Below, one piece after another: positions 8,436 to 15,922 of a stretch of 41,971 bases of DNA. The stretch's first letter is position 1, and every line of letters starts with the position of its first letter. Made by a program: the position numbers and the translations under genes. Below the pieces are notes generated by a model. It was not told the DNA's origin. It ran no database searches and saw nothing but the letters and a program-made list of their open reading frames with translations. Location of the stretch: positions 1-41,971 of the forward strand of contig DASWMK010000082.1 of NCBI GenBank assembly GCA_036399815.1, read 5' to 3'. This DNA comes from Acidimicrobiales bacterium (lineage in GTDB: Bacteria > Actinomycetota > Acidimicrobiia > Acidimicrobiales > DASWMK01).

Positions 8436-9923
8436 TCAGGCGATCCGGTCGAGGCCGTGGCCGGCGACGCGAATGAGGTCCGGCATCGTGAAGTCGCCGT
8501 CCTCGCCGAGGAACGGCCGCCACGACGGGTCGTTGCGGAGGTACGACGACGGGTCCTTCTCGAGAAGACCGAGGAACACCTCTGCGACGATCCGGCCGCC
8601 GACCGGCCCGAGGCTCCGCCCGTCGGCTCGGACCTCGGCCTCCTTCAGCACGTAGTACCAGAGCGGCGCCGGGCCGCCTCCGGGCAGTCCGAGCTCCTCG
8701 TCCGTCAGCACCGAGGCACCCATGTGGGCGGCGACGTCCTGACCCGACGGGAGAGCGAGGCGGGCGCCGCGTGTCAGGTTCCGCAGGATCAGCGAGGGAG
8801 TGGTCCCGCCGATCTCCGGGGGGAGCTCGACGAGCGGCGCCGCGAGCTTGGTATCGATGGACCGGCTCAGCTGCCGCTCGTCCTTGCCCGCTCCATCGAC
8901 CTCGAAGAACCGTGCCCACTCGATCGTCCACCTGGGCGGAAGGATCCGGAATCCGGCGAAGTGCGTCTGTGGCGCCTCGTCGATCGGGTCCTTCGTGAAG
9001 ACCGGCAACGCACCGACGAACGTGTTCAGTCGGTACCGGGCGCGAACCTGGGAGTGCCCGAACCGGTACGCGGCGACGGAGAACTCGACGGGGATGTACG
9101 GGTCGTTGCGCCACACGTAGAACTTCCGGCGGACCTTGGCCCCGTCCGGCGCGGCATCGTCGAGGACACGGCCGAGCGTGTCCTCGCCGACCGTCCTGCG
9201 GAGGAAGTCGTGGACGACGAGCCACTGGTAGTGCCACCGAACGATCCGCTGCGCGGTCTCGAAGACGGTCTCGCTGCCTCGGCGGAGCGTCCGGTCGCTC
9301 TCGACCTTCTCGACGACGGCGTTGTGGAACTTGAGCATCGTCAGGTGGAGCTGGGAGACGAAGATGTTCTCGTCGTTGCGCGGGTCGCCGATGAGCGCCA
9401 CCTGCTGGTGGTTGCGGGGCAGGTCGTCCTCGTCGTCGTGGCGCTGGACGAGCATCCTCTGGCGACCCCTCGTGTCGTCGTAGAGGAAGGGGTCGTCAGC
9501 GGGGCCGCGCCCGTACAGGGAGTCAAGGTCGAATCGCGGGCTCCGGAAGTTGACGAGCGCTTCCGGGTCGTTCTGCCGGTCCAGGCTCGAGACGGGGTCG
9601 AAGGTCACGTCATGGTCGATGAACTGCCCGAGGTAGGTGTATCCGGCAGGGATCGTCGGGTTGTCGGCGGACGGGTTCGGGCCCGCGTCCACCATCAGAT
9701 CGGCGATCTCCCTGATCCGGCCGTCGCTCGGGATGAACGGGGGCAGGCGGAACATCCGGCCGAAGCGGCCCTCGTGCAGCCTGGACAGCGGCACGTGGAC
9801 AAGGCCCCGGAGCTCGGCGCCATGGCCTCGCGCCGGGCGGCCACGGCGCCCGTCGGCCTCGGGCATCGTCGACATCGCCACCAGCATCTCGGTCGTGCGC
9901 GGGGAACGGCTTCCAACGGTCAT
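8436..9923 (-). CDS. Animal-type (peroxidasin/cyclooxygenase superfamily) haem peroxidase
   Basis: A 495-residue protein from ATG 9923, with GGAGGG 9 nt upstream. Hallmarks of the animal haem peroxidase superfamily are present: GQFIDHDVTFD with distal His H104, DLDSLYG, the region DPRNDENIFVSQLHLTMLKF followed by HNAVV, and AYRFGHSQV with H290 in the position of the proximal haem ligand. No signal peptide is visible, so it is probably cytoplasmic or membrane-associated through its partner. These enzymes use peroxide to oxidise halides, phenols or lipids; the substrate cannot be told here. The length is normal for the short bacterial members. The next gene, 8 bp on, codes for the interrupted membrane protein, which may anchor it. 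Family call is firm; role is not. Confidence 0.92.
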   Translation of the reverse strand: MTVGSRSPRTTEMLVAMSTMPEADGRRGRPARGHGAELRGLVHVPLSRLHEGRFGRMFRLPPFIPSDGRIREIADLMVDAGPNPSADNPTIPAGYTYLGQFIDHDVTFDPVSSLDRQNDPEALVNFRSPRFDLDSLYGRGPADDPFLYDDTRGRQRMLVQRHDDEDDLPRNHQQVALIGDPRNDENIFVSQLHLTMLKFHNAVVEKVESDRTLRRGSETVFETAQRIVRWHYQWLVVHDFLRRTVGEDTLGRVLDDAAPDGAKVRRKFYVWRNDPYIPVEFSVAAYRFGHSQVRARYRLNTFVGALPVFTKDPIDEAPQTHFAGFRILPPRWTIEWARFFEVDGAGKDERQLSRSIDTKLAAPLVELPPEIGGTTPSLILRNLTRGARLALPSGQDVAAHMGASVLTDEELGLPGGGPAPLWYYVLKEAEVRADGRSLGPVGGRIVAEVFLGLLEKDPSSYLRNDPSWRPFLGEDGDFTMPDLIRVAGHGLDRIA

Positions 9924-10052
9924 GTCGATCCCTCCGATCGTCGTAGGCCAGACGAGGAGCGATGGAGCCGGTTACACCTCGGCCGCGGGTCGCACGTAAC
10001 TCCGCGCCGCGCCGGCCGTCGTGAACATGACCGACGAACGAGGAGCGAGCGC

Positions 10053-10742
10053 ATGAGTGACATGGACGATGTCGTCCTCGAGGCGGCGCCCACGTTGGCG
10101 CCGTCGATGGCGGGGGCGGCGGCCGACGGCGGGACGCTGGTCGGGATCCGGGTGGGTCAGCACACGACGTTCGACCGGGTGGTGTTCGACTTCGCGGACG
10201 GCGGGCCGTCGTTCCTGGTGTCCCACGTCGCCCGGCTACGGGAGGACGGGTCGGGGAACGTCGTCCCCGTCCAGGGTCGGGCGGTGCTGCGCGTCGTGCT
10301 GTCGCCTGCGACGGCGCACGACGAGAACGGGGCACCGACGGTCGGGCCGCTGCCACCGGTCGCCGGGTTCGCCGCCCTGCGGGACATCGTCCCGGCCGGG
10401 GATGTCGAGGGCGTGGTGACGTACGGGGTCGGCACCGCCGGGCGGTCGCCGTTCACGGCCGGCCAGCTGACCGGCCCGCCGCGCGTCGTCGTCGACGTGG
10501 TGCACATCCCGCCGGGCCGGGGGAACGACGTGCTGCGCCAAGGTGACGAGGGAGCCGCGGTCGCGACCTGGCAGTGGCGGCTCCGGCTGGCGCTCTCGCG
10601 CACGCTCGCGGTGGACGAGCAGTTCGGGCCGGCGACGGACGCCGCGACCCGGGACTTCCAGGGCGCCCATGGCCTGGCCGTCGACGGGCTGGTCGGCCGC
10701 ATGACCCGCGAGGCGATGGAGCGGGTCCTCAAGATCTCGTAG
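10053..10742 (+). CDS. AMIN-like plus peptidoglycan-binding (PG_binding_1) domain protein
   Basis: A 229-residue protein from ATG 10053, with AGGAG 7 nt upstream. The N-terminal ~140 residues contain GIRVGQHTTFDRVVFDF and later beta strands, the pattern of the AMIN-like domain found in actinobacterial envelope proteins. The C-terminal ~70 residues are a peptidoglycan-binding type 1 repeat: VLRQGDEGAAVATWQWRL, then FGPATDAATRDFQGAHGL and DGLVGRMT. No signal peptide or anchor is visible, which is odd for a wall-binding protein; an unseen upstream start or non-classical location is possible. It is divergent from the peroxidase gene (129 bp between starts) and convergent with the immunity-like gene. 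Confidence 0.85.
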   Translation: MSDMDDVVLEAAPTLAPSMAGAAADGGTLVGIRVGQHTTFDRVVFDFADGGPSFLVSHVARLREDGSGNVVPVQGRAVLRVVLSPATAHDENGAPTVGPLPPVAGFAALRDIVPAGDVEGVVTYGVGTAGRSPFTAGQLTGPPRVVVDVVHIPPGRGNDVLRQGDEGAAVATWQWRLRLALSRTLAVDEQFGPATDAATRDFQGAHGLAVDGLVGRMTREAMERVLKIS

Positions 10743-10903
10743 GTGTCCCCAGCGGATCGGCGGGACTACCGGGGTGGCGAGGCCGCTCCTCGAGGACGTT
10801 CCTGCTCGATGAACCGTCGAAGCCGGCGACGGGTGACGGTCGTACGAGCTCGACCATTGGCTCCTGGGTCGGGAGTGCGGCGTTCCATCGCCCGGCTGGG
10901 CGC

Positions 10904-10927
10904 GACGACGCCGGAAGGCGCGTCGTC
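10904..10927. terminator. Possible hairpin between convergent genes
   Basis: GACGACGCC pairs with GG and CGTCGTC across a GGAA loop (one 2-nt bulge). It lies in the 245-bp gap between the peptidoglycan-binding gene (+) and the immunity-like gene (-). No T-run follows, so a terminator role is only suggested by position. I saw nothing else in this gap. Confidence 0.35.
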
Positions 10928-10987
10928 GTCGACGTCAGGGGCTGCTCGATGACCGGCTCGGTGACCTTCGGCTTCGACCTCGCACCG

Positions 10988-11821
10988 TTACCCCCAGTCG
11001 GGTACGACGCCGACGCGTTCGGGCTCGCCTTTGGTGAAGAAGAGCTCGGGGCCGAGGTGGTCGCGCACGGTCTGCTCGACGGCGACCGTGGCCGGGTCGT
11101 CCCAGGCGCGGGGGTCGTGACCGACCGCGATCAGGAAGCCGTCGCCGACGGGCGTCGCGTTCGGTGCGGACCCCAGACGGCGGGCACCGAGGAGCTCGAC
11201 GTAGGGGCGGCCGAAGTAGTTGAGCCAGAACACACCGGGGAGGTGCCGGCCGAAGTCCCGGCCGACGGCGCGTACCGGCGGCTCGTCGCTCATGACCTTC
11301 GACCAGTACTCGTCGACGTGCGAGGCGGCACCCCAGGCAGGGGACAGCCGGCCGGCGAGCGCTTCGAACGCCGCCCGCACCCACTCCGGCCCAGGATCAG
11401 CTTCGACCTTGGCGCGCCGTACCTGTAGGGCGACGTGGTTGCCCAGGTCGTACGACGGGCCGAGCGGGGCGAGCACCAGTTCGTCGACGGAGATCACGAC
11501 GGTGAGCTCTGGGCCGGCGCCACGGAGCTCGGCCGAACCGGCGAAGCGCGCGTGGGGTGGCCGCCCGTGCTTCTCCACCAGTGCCCGGTAGGTGTCCCCG
11601 CGTTCGCCGGCGGCGGCCAGGACGGCGGACCCCAGCGCATGAGGGTCCGACAGGTCGATCGGGACCTGGTCCCGTGGTGCCTTCCACACCCTCAGCTTCC
11701 GGCACCACCGGGGAGCGACCGACGCCAGTACGTCCTGGACGAGGTCGAGGTCATCCATACCGAGGAAGCGATCGAACACCACCTCGACATCCAGGTCGTG
11801 ACCGGCGAAGTCAGGCTTCAC
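10988..11821 (-). CDS. Putative immunity protein paired with a truncated toxin
   Basis: A 277-residue soluble protein starting at GTG 11821; the start overlaps the toxin remnant stop by 4 nt (GTGA). It is acidic overall and has no signal peptide or membrane segment. Notable stretches are EEHFG-free beta regions such as LTVVISVDELVLAPLG, a conserved-looking GVFWLNYFGRPYVELLG in the second half, and PVGDGFLIAVGHDP. That second-half pattern resembles the immunity-type proteins found beside polymorphic toxins, but I cannot name the family. The strongest argument is context: tight coupling downstream of the last 60 or so codons of a nuclease-like toxin. If so, it would bind and neutralise that toxin class in the cytoplasm. 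Confidence 0.6.
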   Translation of the reverse strand: MKPDFAGHDLDVEVVFDRFLGMDDLDLVQDVLASVAPRWCRKLRVWKAPRDQVPIDLSDPHALGSAVLAAAGERGDTYRALVEKHGRPPHARFAGSAELRGAGPELTVVISVDELVLAPLGPSYDLGNHVALQVRRAKVEADPGPEWVRAAFEALAGRLSPAWGAASHVDEYWSKVMSDEPPVRAVGRDFGRHLPGVFWLNYFGRPYVELLGARRLGSAPNATPVGDGFLIAVGHDPRAWDDPATVAVEQTVRDHLGPELFFTKGEPERVGVVPDWG

Positions 11822-12008
11822 AGCGGCGAGATGATGACGTGCCCTCTTCGGATCCAGTCGTGCAACTGGCCGCTCCCGGGGAGTGTCGCGATCGTGAAGA
11901 TCTCCAGTGGCACACCTTCCTCACGCGCGAAGCCCACGAGATCGCGAAGCTGCGCACTGCTCGAGAGGCTACTGACGTCCTCGACCTCGACGACGGTGCC
12001 TCGCGTCG
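11818..12008 (-). pseudogene. C-terminal remnant of a restriction-endonuclease-fold polymorphic toxin
   Basis: About 60 codons, open from the island boundary to TGA 11818-11820. The translation has VVEVEDVSSLSSSAQLRDLV, then FAREEGVPLEIFTIATLP and a RRGHVIISPL end. This matches the tail of REase-fold toxins (Tox-REase type), where a VEVK/VEVE strand is followed by LxxQLRD and a final short strand ending the protein. The upstream N-terminal part is absent: the frame runs into the tRNA-derived repeat at 12009-12060. Before the island inserted, this remnant lay directly downstream of tRNA-Lys, so the toxin was already truncated then. The immunity-like gene next to it is intact. Confidence 0.6.
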
Positions 12009-12060
12009 GGTCGGGAAGTGCGCCCCCTGGGATTCGAACCCAGAACCTGCGGATTAAGAG
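12009..12060. repeat. attL-like 52-bp direct repeat (tRNA-Lys 3' part)
   Basis: Identical over 52 bp to 23289-23340, which covers the 3' half of tRNA-Lys(CTT) up to the anticodon loop plus about 10 bp downstream. Here the 5' half of the tRNA is missing, so this is the displaced end of an element integrated in that tRNA gene. Confidence 0.92.
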
Positions 12061-12193
12061 CCGGCTTCCGTCTGTTCAGCGAGTGCTAGCAAGTTGCGTG
12101 TGTGCTGGTCACGTGCGGTGCGTCGTCCGGCGAGTGCCGCCGTGTAGTGCCTCGTGTCGCCGAGTTGGTGGGACAATCCGTGGGACGCGAGGG

Positions 12194-12397
12194 CTACTTC
12201 AACCGACCTGTGCGACGCGCCCATCGCTCGACGTCCGGCCACGCCCACAGGTGTCCGAGCTTCACGCGCGCGATGGGCTGCGGGAAGTCTGCGTGCCGTC
12301 GGCGCCAGTCGTGGACGACGCTCGGCTGCTTCGCGCCTAGGCGTGCGGCGATCTCGCTCGCGCTGACGATGTCGTCGACGTCGACCTTCCGACCCAC
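12194..12397 (-). CDS. AlpA/excisionase-like small HTH protein
   Basis: 67 residues from GTG 12397. The sequence has IVSASEIAARLG as the first helix pair, KQPSVVHDWRRRHADFP as the recognition part, and LWAWPDVERWARRTGRLK as the wing. This is the AlpA/MerR-like winged helix used by excisionases and element regulators. It sits about 130 bp from the left end of the island and points to that end. This mirrors the integrase at the other end and fits a recombination directionality factor. Confidence 0.8.
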   Translation of the reverse strand: MGRKVDVDDIVSASEIAARLGAKQPSVVHDWRRRHADFPQPIARVKLGHLWAWPDVERWARRTGRLK

Positions 12398-12448
12398 CGG
12401 CGGGCAACGCTAGGCGTCGCACCGTTACCCCCGAGGCGAGTGCGACGA

Positions 12449-12479
12449 CTCTATCGCAACAGTGGTAGAGTGGCGTTGC
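12449..12479. promoter_or_regulatory. Small inverted repeats upstream of the AlpA-like gene
   Basis: CTCTA (12449-12453) pairs with TAGAG (12466-12470), and GCAAC (12456-12460) with GTTGC (12475-12479), interleaved. The site lies in the short gap between the AlpA-like gene (-) and the hypothetical gene at 12584 (+), so it could be an operator. Weak evidence. Confidence 0.3.
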
Positions 12480-12583
12480 CGCTTGCCGGCCAGTTCGCGA
12501 GCCCGCTGCCGACTTCCGCGCCGCCGTCGCGTCGCCCGACCTAAGGGGTCAGCGTTGGCCAAAGAGGCAAGCCGAAGAGAAGG

Positions 12584-12913
12584 GTGGTTCGCGCCGAGCG
12601 GATCGAGGCGGTCGATCGAGCGGGCCGCCGGCGAGTGCGCATCGGTGTGATCGGCCAGGGGCTCGACGGCGACGACCTCGTCGGCATGGACGTCTTCGAT
12701 GGACGCGGCCGCTCGACGCTCACGGTCGCCCTCGACGACACCGGTGTTGCGTGCATCTCGTTCGCCATCAACGGCGACCAGGCGATGGTCCTTGGACGGC
12801 GGACTGTGGCCGGCTCACACGATCAACGGGAGCCGTACGTCGTGCTTCTCAACCAGGACGGCGCTGCGATCGCATCGCTCGGGGGCGGCGGAGCGTGTCA
12901 CGGCTCGACCTGA
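12584..12913 (+). CDS. Beta-rich hypothetical protein of the island
   Basis: 109 residues starting at GTG 12584, with a purine-rich AAGAGAAGG immediately upstream. The protein starts MVRAERIEAVDRAGRRRVRI and continues with alternating strands: GMDVFDGRGRSTLTVALDD, VACISFAINGDQAMVLG and YVVLLNQDGAAIASL. Such repeats of a G-R/N-D turn between short strands suggest a small beta-sandwich or propeller-like fold. I recognise similar orphan proteins from actinobacteria but know no function. It is the only island gene I support on the plus strand apart from the short one near the integrase. Codon use is less extreme than in the chromosome. Confidence 0.6.
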   Translation: MVRAERIEAVDRAGRRRVRIGVIGQGLDGDDLVGMDVFDGRGRSTLTVALDDTGVACISFAINGDQAMVLGRRTVAGSHDQREPYVVLLNQDGAAIASLGGGGACHGST

Positions 12914-13546
12914 GGCATCCCTGGGGCGCTCGTCGTACGAGCCGGGACCTAAGAGGCCTGCGGCGTCAACTCCGCTCGGAAGAGACGCTTCGGGTTCTCA
13001 CGGGGGCGGTCCTCGTCGGCCTCGCGTACTGCCTGCAGGTCCCCCGGAGGGGGACCTGCAAGGGTGTATCGGCGGGATCGGGCCGCTTCGCACACGGCCG
13101 ACGCGTTGATCGCGGCTCAAGCGCGACGCGAGCTGCCCATGCCCGCCGGCGGAGATCGCCATCCGACGCTCGTCGCGAAGGGCGGGCTGGGCCGCATCTC
13201 AGAAGCAGGACGACCGGCGTGGGCTCACCGCTCCCGACCTTGGGTCGTCCGGCCGCCCGCCAGGGCCCAGAGCCGGGGGGACGCCGGGCCGGGGCGGGCG
13301 GATCAACGACGTCGACTTGGGCGAGCCTCGTCGAGCCTGACGCGAGCGCGAGGGATGGCGTAGTGCGCCCTAAGCCACGTGGCGGGGTAGGGCGGAGACA
13401 GTGCGGCGTAGGTTGGACCGGTCCGTGACGGAGTGCCAGCGCGCGAGGTCAAAGGGCCCTAGTCGGTGAAGGGCGCGGACGATCGGAGCGAGCGGCCGCC
13501 GGTCTCCCGTGTGCCGACGCCGAACTGGTGGCCCAGGCCGAATGCT
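12914..13546. other. Gene-poor stretch of the island
   Basis: I see no convincing gene here. The open frames on the plus strand are rich in Arg, Gly and Pro and lack start signals, as expected from GC-rich shadow translation. The only clear structure is the perfect 12-bp hairpin at 13034-13060. The stretch may be remnant sequence from an earlier cargo exchange. Confidence 0.5.
13034..13060. terminator. Perfect 12-bp hairpin with GGA loop
   Basis: TGCAGGTCCCCC (13034-13045) and GGGGGACCTGCA (13049-13060) are perfect inverted repeats around a 3-nt loop. The hairpin is very stable but has no following T-run on either strand. It could end transcription of 12584-12913, or be a structural relic of a mobile element. 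Confidence 0.5.
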
Positions 13547-13690
13547 TCACGCCGTATGGGTGCTATCGCATGGGAGGCGTTCCGGACGGCCAATCCAGAG
13601 TTCGATGTTCGAGGACGCATCGACGACCGCGAGCCTCGCCGAATGCCGGTTCACCCGTAGCACCTCGACCACTTCGGCGTCACCCGCCAC
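13547..13690 (-). CDS. Possible short protein coupled to the JAB-E1 stop (uncertain)
   Basis: 47 codons from GTG 13690, which overlaps the end of the JAB-E1 gene. The translation is fairly protein-like (GDAEVVEVLRVNRHSARLAV, then ASSNIELWIGRPERL) rather than Arg/Pro-rich. It could be a fourth, small member of the ubiquitin-like operon. The frame also extends upstream within the JAB-E1 gene, so the start is uncertain. I recognise no family and the ribosome site is poor. Confidence 0.3.
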   Translation of the reverse strand: MAGDAEVVEVLRVNRHSARLAVVDASSNIELWIGRPERLPCDSTHTA

Positions 13691-15215
13691 GAGCTCTACG
13701 TCCGGCGAACACCCGTCCGGCGTCCGTGAGTCTGTCGGATGCATTCGCGAGGAGACGCCCGAGGCGAACCGTCGGGCGACGAGCAGCCCGTTTGCGGGCG
13801 GCGATCGCCTCACGCGCGTGGTGGTGCACGGCCGTCGGGTCGACGCGTCCGTCGCCTGCGCCGCTGCCCGATCGATAGGCGCAGCCGTTCACACATCCAA
13901 CGCTTATCCGCTCGGCCTGGTGTTGGCGCAGATCGAAGCGCAGCGGGCCTGGGTCACCGAATCCGCTTGGAGCGACGATCAGCGAGAGGAACTGGTTCGT
14001 CATGGCTGATGCCGCAGCGAGGGAGGCGGCGAACACGTTCTGGCGCACGCGTAGAGGGCTGTCCGCCGGCAGATTCGCGATGTAGCTCGAGTCGTCGAGG
14101 CTGCCGTCGCGCTCGAGCTGCACGTCGCTGACGTCGTACTGGCCGACGCATCGAATGCAGGCGCGTCCGGCCGCGGCGACATGGGAGCGCCAGTAGGCGT
14201 TCCGCAGCCCGCCCGGACCCGGCTCGAGGCGGACCCCGCCATCGATGACCGGGATCGCGTCTGCGTAGGCGATCGTGTTGAGCACGTGACGCGGCCAGGG
14301 ACGATCGACGCACGAGAAGATCACGTCCCAGTCGAGCGCGTCGACGAGGGCCTCTCGCTCGCAGACGCTCGCGTCGTAAACCACCGGCTCGAAGTGCTCG
14401 GCTGTCGCTGCGGCGACGATCGTCCGGGCTGCAATGTCGGCCTTCGACCGATGCAACAGAGCGTCGGTCGCCGTTGCGCCGTGGAGGCGGTCGAGGTTCA
14501 CAATCTCGACGGAGTCGAAATCCATCACCCCGATCCGCTGGACGCCGGTCCGGGCGAGCATCTCGAGGATGAGCTGGCCGACGCTGCCTGCACCTACGAC
14601 CAGCACGCGCAGCCTTGCGAGATCCGCTTGGACGGCGTCGCCCCACGAATGGAGCGTGCGTAGCTGCGACTCGGTCGTAGGAGGGGCCGGCCGAAGGCTC
14701 GGGTGGTACGTCATCGCGAGCTTCGTGCCGATCATTCGGATGGTGGCTGCCTCGCGATGGCTGATGGTCGAGCCGGTGCCCTGATCCCAGCGCCGTGCAC
14801 TCCAGGTCTGGTTGCCGGTCCCGAGAGTCATTCCGACCAGCGGCTGCCCGGTGATGCCGCGAACCAGGTTGGCGATCTTCTTCTCGCTGGTCGCGTCTGC
14901 GCTTCCCGCCGGCGCGTTCTGCCACGACGTTGCGCCCGGATGGGAGTGCAAGACGGCGACTCCGGCGCCGGCAGCGGCTGCTGCTTGTGCCGCTCGGTAT
15001 GCGTACTCGCCAGTGAACGACGCTGTCCCATGCACGTCGCGCTCGCCGCGGCCTGGCAAAATAGCGGCGCCGATTACTGCGGTCTCTCGCCTCCGGCCGG
15101 TGGAGGGTCGCCACAGGGCGAAGCAGACGTCCTCCTGGCCATCGTCACGCGTGAGGTGGGCGCTCAGCGCTGTGTGCTCGTCTTTCGCGATGGCGATGGA
15201 GAAGTCGTGCGTCAT
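13680..15215 (-). CDS. Fused JAB isopeptidase and ThiF/E1-like activating enzyme
   Basis: A 511-residue protein from ATG 15215; the start overlaps the E2-like stop (ATGA). Residues ~40-150 are a prokaryotic JAB/JAMM domain: VAVLHSHPGATSWQ gives the metal ligands H90 and H92, and D107 of GSAD is the likely third ligand. Residues ~185-430 are an E1/ThiF domain: VLVVGAGSVGQ (GAGSVG, 208-213), MDFDSVEIVNLDR (ATP/Mg residues D232, N240, R243), then VDRPWPRHVLN and an ACIRC pair that may bind zinc. The C-terminal ~50 residues are basic. A ThiF domain would adenylate the C-terminus of the ubiquitin-like protein, and the JAB domain would trim or remove it. Fused JAB-E1 proteins are known in bacterial ubiquitin-like operons. 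Cytoplasmic. Confidence 0.88.
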   Translation of the reverse strand: MTHDFSIAIAKDEHTALSAHLTRDDGQEDVCFALWRPSTGRRRETAVIGAAILPGRGERDVHGTASFTGEYAYRAAQAAAAAGAGVAVLHSHPGATSWQNAPAGSADATSEKKIANLVRGITGQPLVGMTLGTGNQTWSARRWDQGTGSTISHREAATIRMIGTKLAMTYHPSLRPAPPTTESQLRTLHSWGDAVQADLARLRVLVVGAGSVGQLILEMLARTGVQRIGVMDFDSVEIVNLDRLHGATATDALLHRSKADIAARTIVAAATAEHFEPVVYDASVCEREALVDALDWDVIFSCVDRPWPRHVLNTIAYADAIPVIDGGVRLEPGPGGLRNAYWRSHVAAAGRACIRCVGQYDVSDVQLERDGSLDDSSYIANLPADSPLRVRQNVFAASLAAASAMTNQFLSLIVAPSGFGDPGPLRFDLRQHQAERISVGCVNGCAYRSGSGAGDGRVDPTAVHHHAREAIAARKRAARRPTVRLGRLLANASDRLTDAGRVFAGRRARGG

Positions 15216-15559
15216 CGCACGGCGGCGGCGAGTAGCGCGCGTGCGTGGGCTAGCCACTGTGCCGCTGGGTTCCGTCCGTGCTGCCACTGCTTGTGGGGGC
15301 GGCTCCACTTCGACCAGCCGGAGCCGAGTTCGGACCGCTGTCGCCCTCCATTGGCGAGTTCGATGTGATCGGGCAGATGTACCCAGTGGGGCGGGACCGT
15401 GGGGAAGTCTCCGGGCGGGTCGCCGCCCACCCAGACCTCCGTGCCCGCGTGCGGCCCGACGGGCACGTCGACGAGAACGAGAACGATCCCGCCGCGCTGG
15501 TCGACCCTGTGGCCGCAGGCGACCATCGCGTCGACGAACCCCTGCACTCCGGTGGTCAT
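15212..15559 (-). CDS. E2/UBC-like protein, prokaryotic E2 family E type, without an obvious catalytic Cys
   Basis: 115 residues from ATG 15559. Both ends overlap neighbours by 4 nt (ubiquitin-like gene before, JAB-E1 after). An N-terminal helix is followed by beta strands (GGIVLVLVDVPVG, AGTEVWVGGDPP), FPTVPPHWVHLPDHI, and a Trp/His-rich stretch GWSKWSRPHKQW, then helix AAQWLAHARALL. This order fits the E2/RWD-type proteins of bacterial ubiquitin-like operons. The only cysteine is C15 in the first helix, far from where the E2 active Cys lies. It may therefore be a non-catalytic adaptor, or use another residue. The function, handing the modifier from E1 to targets, is inferred from context. 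Confidence 0.72.
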   Translation of the reverse strand: MTTGVQGFVDAMVACGHRVDQRGGIVLVLVDVPVGPHAGTEVWVGGDPPGDFPTVPPHWVHLPDHIELANGGRQRSELGSGWSKWSRPHKQWQHGRNPAAQWLAHARALLAAAVR

Positions 15560-15816
15560 TCGACGGGCATGGAGCCGGTGAACAGCGACACGTAGCGGCC
15601 CCCGGGGACGAGCTGAACCTCGTCGTTGTCATGGAGGCGCTGGTCGTTGCCCTGCCCGACGACTCGCACGAGGTCGTAGTCGGCGGGGTTGAGGTTTCCG
15701 AACTTCTGCAGCACCTCGCTTGCGGTCAGCCGGCGGTCGGGGCTGGTGTGCTCGACACCGTCGAGCGTGAACGTGACCGGCGGCTGGCCGCCTTTGTCTT
15801 GGTCGGACTTGGACAC
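15556..15816 (-). CDS. Ubiquitin-like modifier (multiubiquitin-domain type)
   Basis: 86 residues from GTG 15816, with AGAGAGG 8 nt upstream. After a polar N-tail (SKSDQDKGGQ) comes one beta-grasp domain: VTFTLDGVEHTSPDRRLTAS, then EVLQKFGNLNPADYDLVRV, then HDNDEVQLVPGGRYVSLFTG. The phrases 'dxxhxxPxxxlta' and 'pGGRYVSLF' are typical of the multiubiquitin family. The C-terminus is G-SMPVE, with no terminal di-glycine. A five-residue tail after Gly81 could be cut by the JAB domain to expose a conjugable glycine; that is inference. Only one domain is present, whereas family members often have several. It leads a three-gene run with E2-like and JAB-E1. Confidence 0.82.
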   Translation of the reverse strand: MSKSDQDKGGQPPVTFTLDGVEHTSPDRRLTASEVLQKFGNLNPADYDLVRVVGQGNDQRLHDNDEVQLVPGGRYVSLFTGSMPVE

Positions 15817-15916
15817 GGCGTACGCCTCTCTGTGCCGGGCTCTGGGGCGGCCCGCTGCTGGACACGTACGGCGGATCGCGTTCGCACGTCCAAGGAAATT
15901 GAGCGGCGCGAATCGG

Positions 15917-15922
15917 GCTAGT
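15917..15922. repeat. 6-bp target duplication GCTAGT, left copy
   Basis: GCTAGT immediately precedes the left IS inverted repeat; the same six bases follow the right one at 16954-16959. Confidence 0.88.

Noticed and set aside
8361-10052. Upstream extension of the peptidoglycan-binding gene on the plus strand
   Set aside because: It is antisense to the haem peroxidase gene; AGGAG marks ATG 10053.
12751-13428. 225-codon plus-strand frame in the island
   Set aside because: Arg/Gly/Ser-rich, no ribosome site, overlaps the better 12584-12913 gene in another frame.
13680-15816. Type II CBASS with E1/E2 and JAB
   Set aside because: No CD-NTase and no effector gene lie next to the trio, and a ubiquitin-like protein is encoded, which CBASS does not have.
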